Below the pieces are notes generated by a model. That model was not told where the DNA came from. It searched no databases and was given only the letters and a program-made list of their open reading frames with translations. From assembly GCF_018502625.1 (NCBI RefSeq), contig NZ_CP075566.1, forward strand, positions 3,644,001 through 3,708,000: DNA of 64,000 nucleotides. Reading direction: 5' to 3'. Position 1 is the first letter of the stretch. Every line of letters starts with the position of its first letter. The stretch comes from Pseudomonas hormoni. GTDB taxonomy: Bacteria > Pseudomonadota > Gammaproteobacteria > Pseudomonadales > Pseudomonadaceae. The translations under genes were made by a program, and so were the position numbers. Positions 59,355 to 64,000 of the stretch are shown piece after piece.

Positions 59355-59672
59355 GACCGCGTCGCTTTGCTGACCCCACTCATCACCTGTGGCGAGGGAG
59401 CTTGCTCCCGCTGGGTTGCGAAGCGGCCCTAAATCACTCGACTCTGTGTGTCAGGTAAACGCGGATGCAATGCTTGCGACGGCTTCGCCGTCGAACGGGA
59501 GCAAGCTACCTCGCCACAGGTTTCGTGTAGAGCAAAGTCCTACGTTTCATAAACAAAACCCGATGCCAACATCCCGAAATCGTTTGTTGCCACCCGTTAC
59601 ATCCCCACCTAACATCCCTCGTCAACGGGCACAGCGGAGCTGTCCAACAAAACCCGAATTCAAGGAACCCGA
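59355..59672. other. Intergenic region with REP
   Basis: A gap of 318 bp between GH15 and the small unknown gene. It contains the REP pair 59387-59520. The last 150 bp should hold the promoter of the downstream gene; nothing specific recognised. Confidence 0.6.
59387..59520. repeat. REP pair after the GH15 gene
   Basis: Inverted GTGGCGAGGGAGCTTGCTCC units, the right one with one change (CAAGCTACCTCGCC). It shares the inner sequence CTCTGTGTGTCAGGTAAA with 55901-56033. Confidence 0.9.
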
Positions 59673-60068
59673 ATGACCCAGCGTATCCACCGCAGCATCG
59701 ATACCCCACTCCGCACAGGCCTGAACCGCGACGAACTGTGGGAAGGCCCCGATAAAGGCCTGATCAAATGCTGGGAAATCGGCCGCCAACGCGCCGCCCG
59801 CTTCCCCGAACTCGCCCAACAATGCCGCGCCGGCGAATTGCCGGTGCTGGGCTGGAAAGGTGGCGTCAGCCGCAGTCTGAAGAAACTCGAAAAGTACGGA
59901 TCGCTCAAATACCTTGCGCAATGGCAGGGTCTGCGCGGGGAAGATCTGGAGGTTGATTTAAGCGAAGAACAGGCGTTGACCTGCTCGCGGACCAGGATGG
60001 TGGTGACGTTTACGCCGGATCGCTCCAAATACTTTAATCAGATGGCGGAAACCGACGTTCAAGAATGA
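59673..60068 (+). CDS. Small hypothetical protein
   Basis: A 131-aa soluble, charged protein (RIHRSIDTPLRTGLNRDELW ... GWKGGVSRSLKKLEKYGSL). No signal peptide or membrane segment. AAGGA lies six bases before the ATG, and codon use resembles the neighbours, so it is likely real. I do not recognise a family. It lies 27 bp upstream of an alpha/beta hydrolase on the same strand. Confidence 0.65.
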   Translation: MTQRIHRSIDTPLRTGLNRDELWEGPDKGLIKCWEIGRQRAARFPELAQQCRAGELPVLGWKGGVSRSLKKLEKYGSLKYLAQWQGLRGEDLEVDLSEEQALTCSRTRMVVTFTPDRSKYFNQMAETDVQE

Positions 60069-60095
60069 CCCCTGGCAACCTGTCTGGAGAGTTAG

Positions 60096-60998
60096 ATGAA
60101 CAATGACGCACTGATCCACCATGCGCTGACTCCGCATCTAAAACTCGCCTACGAACAGCACGGCCCCACCACCGGCGACCCCGTCATCCTGCTCCACGGC
60201 TTCCCCTACTCGCCCCGCGCCTACGACGACATCGCACCAGTCCTTGCCGGCAAAGGCTATCGGGTTATCGTCCCGTATCTGCGCGGCTATGGCCCTACCC
60301 GGTTCAACAGTCCCGATACCCTGCGCTCCGGTCAGCAAGCCGCCCTCGCTCAGGATTTGCTGGACCTGATGGACGCACTCAACATCAGACAAGCCGCCCT
60401 CTGTGGTTACGACTGGGGTGGGCGTGCGGCGTGCATTGTCGCGGCGCTGTGGCCGGAGCGGGTTCGTTGCCTGGTGACCGGTGACGGTTACAACCTTCAG
60501 GACATTCCCCGTTCGACCCGGCCACTGGACCCGGAAACCGAGCATCGGCTCTGGTATCAGTACTACTTCCACACCCCGCGCGGCGTTGAAGGCCTGACCG
60601 AAAATCGCCGCGCCCTGTGCCAATTGCTGTGGAAATTGTGGTCACCGACCTGGGCCGAAGGTCCCGAGCGATACCCGCTCAGCACATCGGCATTCGATAA
60701 CCCGGATTTCGTCGACGTCGTGATTCACTCCTATCGCCATCGCTTCATGTATGTCGAGGGTGATCCGGCGCTGGAGTCGATCGAAGAGGCACTGACCCGG
60801 CAACCGCCGATCAATGTTCCGACGATCTCCCTCTGCGGTGCCGACGATGGCGTGGGTCCGGCAGCGGAAATCGATGACGACATCGAACATTTCACTGGCA
60901 GCTATGAGCGGCGCGTGCTGCCAGGCGTCGGGCATAACATCCCCGAAGAAGCGCCTGAAGCAACGATCAGGGCGTTACTGGATCTGCTGGAGCGCTGA
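60096..60998 (+). CDS. Alpha/beta hydrolase (epoxide hydrolase/haloalkane dehalogenase-like)
   Basis: A 300-aa protein with the oxyanion HGFPYSPRAYDDIAP, the nucleophile elbow ALCGYDWGGRAACIV (Asp nucleophile, as in epoxide hydrolases and dehalogenases) and C-terminal His GVGHNIPEEAPE. The cap domain contains WYQYYFHTPRG. Substrate unknown. The last 32 bases overlap the convergent GlxA-type gene. Confidence 0.88.
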   Translation: MNNDALIHHALTPHLKLAYEQHGPTTGDPVILLHGFPYSPRAYDDIAPVLAGKGYRVIVPYLRGYGPTRFNSPDTLRSGQQAALAQDLLDLMDALNIRQAALCGYDWGGRAACIVAALWPERVRCLVTGDGYNLQDIPRSTRPLDPETEHRLWYQYYFHTPRGVEGLTENRRALCQLLWKLWSPTWAEGPERYPLSTSAFDNPDFVDVVIHSYRHRFMYVEGDPALESIEEALTRQPPINVPTISLCGADDGVGPAAEIDDDIEHFTGSYERRVLPGVGHNIPEEAPEATIRALLDLLER

Positions 60999-61948
60999 CG
61001 GAAAACCGCTCGCGATAGGCTTGCGGTGTCACGCCCATGGCGCGCAGGAAACTGCGACGCAGCGTCTCTTCGCTGCCGAACCCGCACTGCACCGCGACCC
61101 GTTTGATCGGCACGCCGGTATCGCTGAGCAGGCGTCGCGCAGTTTCGACCCGAATCAGTTCGATGGCTCGCGCGGGCGTCTGGCCGGTGTCGGCGCGGTA
61201 GTGGCGGACGAAGCTGCGTTCGCTCATGCCGGCCTGTAGCGCCAGGGTGGGAATACCCAGATCCATGGTGAGATGTTCGCTGATCCAGGCATGAAGGTCA
61301 TCGAATCGGCTGCCTTCCTTCTGCAATGACAGGGTCACGCTGAACTGCGACTGGCCGCCCGGACGTTTCAGAAAAACCACCAATTGTTGCGCCACTTCCA
61401 GCGCCATGTTGCGACCGAGGTCTTCTTCGACCATGGCCAGCGCGAGGTCGATGCCGGCAGTGACCCCGGCCGAGGTCCAGACCGGGCCGTCATTGATGAA
61501 AATCGGATTGGGCTCGACCTGCAGCCGTGGGTGCATCTGCGCCAGCTGCTCACAACGAGTCCAGTGCGTGACCACCCGGCGACCATCGAGCCAGCCACTG
61601 GCCGCCAGTAAAAATGCCCCGGTGCACACCGATGCCACCCGACGGCATCCCGCCGCATGCTCACGCACCCATGCCACCAATGCCGCATCCTCCGCCGCCG
61701 CGTAAACGCCCCAGCCGCCGGCAATGATCAAGGTGTCGCTGCCTTGCCCGGGCAACGGTTCGGCCAACAACGCCAGCCCCGCCGACGACATCACCGCCCC
61801 CGCCGTGGGCAATCACCGTCGGCGCGTAAGGCGGCGGCAAACCTTTCTGGCGGGCAATGTCGTTGGCCGAGGCGAACACTTGCAAGGGCCCGGTGACGTC
61901 GAGCAGTTGCACATTGGCGAACGCGAGCACATGGATGGTCTTGGGCAT
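60967..61948 (-). pseudogene. GlxA-type transcriptional regulator (DJ-1/PfpI + AraC), frameshifted
   Basis: Two overlapping frames make one protein. The N-terminal frame starts at ATG 61948 (PKTIHVLAFANVQLLDVTGP...) and breaks after VIAHGG. The other frame carries the rest of the amidase-like domain (IIAGGWGVY, SVCTGAFLLAASGWLDG) and the AraC helix-turn-helix (IPTLALQAGMSERSFVRHYR...FGSEETLRRSFLRAMG). The break lies at a run of five C on the plus strand (61797-61801); one base fewer restores a continuous frame of about 326 codons. It is a true frameshift or a sequencing error. It is divergent from the isonitrile-hydratase-like gene, which it may regulate. Confidence 0.82.
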
Positions 61949-61950
61949 GT

Positions 61951-61987
61951 TTGGCGTAATTCGTGGGATAATTGGCGTATGCGCCAA
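61951..61987. promoter_or_regulatory. Repeats in the divergent promoter region, candidate operator
   Basis: A perfect inverted repeat TTGGCG-TATG-CGCCAA (61972-61987) plus a direct copy of TTGGCGTA at 61951-61958, between the GlxA-type gene and the DJ-1/PfpI gene. The spacing suggests a regulator site; this is inference. Confidence 0.4.
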
Positions 61988-62038
61988 ATCCTACGAGCCT
62001 AGAGTGAAGCCGTCCACCCACCTCACGAGAAAAACACC

Positions 62039-62734
62039 ATGACGTTGCAGATCGGTTTTCTGTTGTTCCCGCAGGTTCAGCAACTGGACCTGACCGGCCC
62101 TTATGACGTGCTGGCCTCGTTGCCGAACGTGAAGGTGCATCTGATCTGGAAAGACCTGATGCCAGTCACCGCGAGCACCGGCCTGGTGCTGAAGCCCACT
62201 GTCACCTTCGACGACTGCCCGGCACTGGATGTGATTTGCATTCCCGGCGGCAGCGGTGTCGGGCCGTTGATGGAGGATGACGAAACGTTGGCGTTCATCA
62301 AGGCTCAGGCGGCCCATGCGCGGTATGTCACTTCGGTGTGCACGGGAGCGCTGGTGCTGGGCGCTGCGGGCCTGCTCAAGGGTAAACACGCAACCACTCA
62401 CTGGGCGTATCACGAATTGCTCGCGCCATTGGGTGCGATCCCGGTGAAGGATCGGGTGGTGCGCGATGGCAATCTGTTGACCGGTGGCGGGATCACCGCG
62501 GGCATCGATTTCGCGCTGACATTGGCCGCTGAATTGTTCGATAAGGACACGGCGCAGCTGGTGCAGTTGCAGCTGGAATATGCTCCGGCGCCGCCGTTTG
62601 CTTCGGGCTGCCCTGAGACGGCGCCGGTCAGCGTGCTGGAAGACGCGCGGAAACGGGCTGCCGGGTCGTTGAAATTGCGCTCGGAAATCACCGAGCGTGT
62701 TGCGGCGAAGCTCGATCAGGCTTCAGTACGCTGA
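62039..62734 (+). CDS. inhA: DJ-1/PfpI family protein, isonitrile hydratase-like
   Basis: A 231-aa DJ-1/PfpI protein: GFLLFPQVQQLDLTGPYDVL, ICIPGGSGVGPLMEDDETL and the nucleophile region YVTSVCTGALVLGAAGLLKG with the conserved Cys, then THWAYHELL and GGGITAGIDFAL. Order and size match Pseudomonas isonitrile hydratase, which hydrates isonitriles to N-formamides, but other members of the family differ in function. It is divergent from a GlxA-type regulator with a palindrome between them. Confidence 0.8.
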   Translation: MTLQIGFLLFPQVQQLDLTGPYDVLASLPNVKVHLIWKDLMPVTASTGLVLKPTVTFDDCPALDVICIPGGSGVGPLMEDDETLAFIKAQAAHARYVTSVCTGALVLGAAGLLKGKHATTHWAYHELLAPLGAIPVKDRVVRDGNLLTGGGITAGIDFALTLAAELFDKDTAQLVQLQLEYAPAPPFASGCPETAPVSVLEDARKRAAGSLKLRSEITERVAAKLDQASVR

Positions 62735-62786
62735 TCCATTCCTCGGTGCAGCCAGTGTCCGGCTTCACCGAGGACTTTCCATCGCC

Positions 62787-62900
62787 CACAAAAAAACCCG
62801 CCTAAGCGGGTTTCTCAAGACCATTGCGACTCCTGTCAGCAGCCATCCAGGCCTATGGTCGATCATCCGTGATCCTGAGTGCATCCTGCGACTCAGTTGA
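62787..62900 (-). ncRNA. rsmX: RsmX-like small RNA, copy 1
   Basis: On the minus strand a Rho-independent terminator (CCCGCTTAGGCGGG then seven T) ends a transcript with repeated GGA motifs in short hairpin loops: GATC-ACGGAT-GATC, GAC-AGGA-GTC, GCC-TGGAT-GGC and GAGT-N10-ACTC enclosing AGGA. ANGGA in loops is the hallmark of RNAs that sequester RsmA/RsmE (CsrA). A CTTACA element lies about 60 bp upstream of the inferred start, as in GacA-controlled rsm promoters. The 5' end is estimated from that spacing and a TACTCT -10 candidate. A second copy lies at 63151-63267. Confidence 0.75.
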
Positions 62901-63010
62901 TGGATCCAGAGTAACTGCATTGTTGAAGCATAAACAGACGACATACCCGCGCTCTGGTGTAAGCCATTGACCATCAAAGCCCCAAATCTGCAAAGTGTGG
63001 TGCGGGGGCA

Positions 63011-63122
63011 GGTGTGGCGAGGGAGCTTGCTCCCGCTCGGCTGCGAAGCAGTCGCAAAGCTTTTGGGGCCGCTTCGCGACTCTGCGGGAGCAAGCTCCCT
63101 CGCCACACAGGCTCGCTCCCAC
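63011..63122. repeat. REP pair between the two sRNA copies
   Basis: Inverted GTGGCGAGGGAGCTTGCTCC units, with an extra half-unit of another REP class (AGGCTCGCTCCCACA, as at 7091-7194) fused at the right end. Confidence 0.88.
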
Positions 63123-63150
63123 AAAGAAAATGGTCAGCTTTTCAGCAGAC

Positions 63151-63267
63151 GAAAAAAAACCCGCCGAAGCGGGTTTTTCCCAAGACCATGTCGACTCCCT
63201 GTCGATAGCGTTCCGTGCTGATGGCCGATCATCCTTGATCCCGAAGCACTTCCTGTGCCCCGGTTGA
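63151..63267 (-). ncRNA. rsmX: RsmX-like small RNA, copy 2
   Basis: Same layout as copy 1: terminator CCCGCTTCGGCGGG followed by eight T, and hairpins GCAC-AGGAA-GTGC, GATC-AAGGAT-GATC, AGC-ACGGAAC-GCT and CGAC-AGGGA-GTCG, each exposing GGA. The TAATCT -10 candidate sits at the position matching copy 1. CTTACA lies about 60 bp upstream, with a partial inverted partner (TGTAAG-N6-GCTATA on the plus strand). The start is estimated, not observed. Confidence 0.76.
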
Positions 63268-63445
63268 TGAAGCCAGATTACGCATCGGATCCAATCTGCA
63301 ACAGGCGACATAGTTACCACTGCGTGTAAGACATTCGCTATACCACCCCTTCCGAAAACCCTTAGACGCATCAGGTGTCTAGCCTGGAAGCCGCGAGTTT
63401 CCGGGCCTGCAGTCGCCTTTCAACCTGGGTTCGAACTTGCGCCCA

Positions 63446-63934
63446 CTACTCGCTCTGCTGCAGGCGAGCCTTGGTGTTGATCTTCAGAAATTCTTCGATG
63501 TTGCTCATCTGCTCATCCCAACCACGGCTGTCCATGCGGAACGCCTTTAGCCGCCGCGTCTGGGGAATGTGATCGAAACCGGACTCGGTGACCTTGAGCA
63601 AGGTGCCGTTATCCATGTCTTCAAGCTCGAACTTCACCAGCGTGGTGGGCTCCTGGGAGTAGTCGACTTCCGGCTCGACGGCATACGGGTGCCAGCGAAA
63701 CGAAAATACCCGCTCCGGCTCGACTCGCTCTACCAGGACATTCCACAGCAAGTGCTCATAACCGGGGTAGGTAATCTGCCCCTGAGTCCATTCGCCGGCG
63801 ACAAAACGCTTGCCTTCCAGTGCCACGCCAAACCACTGCCCGAACGCTTCGGCGTTGGCCAGCACACGCCAGACCTGCGAGCGCGGCGCTTTAAGCAGGA
63901 TCTTCCTTTCGATGCGATCTGATGCTGGGTTCAT
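63446..63934 (-). CDS. SRPBCC/AHSA1-domain protein
   Basis: A 162-aa START-like protein of the Aha1-C-terminal (AHSA1) type: IERKILLKAPRSQVWRVLAN, FGQWFGVALEG, EPERVFSFRWHPYAVEPE, TLLKVTESGFDHIP, RGWDEQMSNIEEFL. Such proteins bind small hydrophobic ligands; many lie next to an ArsR-type regulator, but none is seen within the window. AGGAGG stands six bases before ATG 63934, and the short inverted repeat ctactgttcagtacagg lies just upstream of that site. Confidence 0.88.
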   Translation of the reverse strand: MNPASDRIERKILLKAPRSQVWRVLANAEAFGQWFGVALEGKRFVAGEWTQGQITYPGYEHLLWNVLVERVEPERVFSFRWHPYAVEPEVDYSQEPTTLVKFELEDMDNGTLLKVTESGFDHIPQTRRLKAFRMDSRGWDEQMSNIEEFLKINTKARLQQSE

Positions 63935-64000
63935 AAGTCACCTCCTGTACTGAACAGTAGGCCTGTAAGACCACAAGACCAACCTTAAAGTTGTATCAAT

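Noticed and set aside
62765..63124. Open frames across the two sRNA copies
   Set aside because: The copies do not keep a common reading frame (stops in copy 2), whereas hairpins and terminators are kept, so RNA genes explain them better.

Overview
The window comes from a fluorescent Pseudomonas (P. fluorescens complex). The evidence is a high-GC pyoverdine locus in the gene order known from P. aeruginosa (pvdA-fpvI, pvdRT-opmQ, pvdP, pvdMNO, pvdE, fpvA, NRPS genes, pvdG), many Pseudomonas-type REP repeats, and a pair of Rsm-type small RNAs. A corrugata/brassicacearum-like lineage is possible, but this rests on recalled features (two rsmX copies, a Ser-Lys-OHHis type of pyoverdine) and was not checked.

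Layout. 1-2954: a BvgS/EvgS-like sensor kinase cut by the left edge, its NarL-type regulator, and a receiver-like protein without the phospho-acceptor Asp. 3078-6689: MgtC-like protein and the P-type Mg2+ ATPase MgtA. 7217-24023: pyoverdine tailoring, transport and uptake genes. 24203-27509: an AT-richer accessory island (DUF900 hydrolase, TylF-like methyltransferase, MBL-fold protein). 27833-29370: GNAT acetyltransferase and HSL-type hydrolase. 29593-54862: a 25-kb NRPS operon on the minus strand, in transcription order a 3083-aa NRPS, an Fe(II)/2-oxoglutarate hydroxylase, a 1032-aa NRPS and a 3932-aa NRPS with terminal thioesterase. 55095-57219: PvdG thioesterase and an MFS transporter. 57392-64000: SDR remnant, GH15 enzyme, small unknown protein, alpha/beta hydrolase, frameshifted GlxA-type regulator, isonitrile-hydratase-like protein, two tandem Rsm-type sRNAs, SRPBCC protein.

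How the genes work together. The NRPS lines build the peptide. Reading the adenylation pockets by eye gives D-Ser, Lys, a His-like residue that the adjacent dioxygenase would beta-hydroxylate, D-Thr/aThr, Ser and a terminal basic residue, probably cyclic hydroxyornithine made with PvdA. No pvdF formyltransferase lies in the locus, which fits the cyclic form. PvdE exports the precursor to the periplasm, PvdP/M/N/O mature the chromophore, PvdRT-OpmQ secretes and recycles, and FpvA takes up the ferric form under the sigma factor FpvI. Exact TAAAT-N16-CGT PvdS boxes precede pvdA, pvdR, pvdP, pvdM and pvdE. Variant boxes precede pvdG and the NRPS operon. Fur-like boxes precede fpvI, fpvA and the NRPS operon.

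Most notable: (i) a module split over two proteins, with the condensation domain at the end of one NRPS and a degenerate interface-type domain plus A-T on the next, with the hydroxylase gene between them; (ii) a REP element inserted in frame in the pvdO signal-peptide region; (iii) two tandem RsmX-like sRNAs separated by a REP; (iv) near-identical terminator hairpins flanking the foreign DUF900 gene. The long open frames antisense to the NRPS, mgtA, pvdT and fpvA genes are GC-driven shadows and are not annotated.
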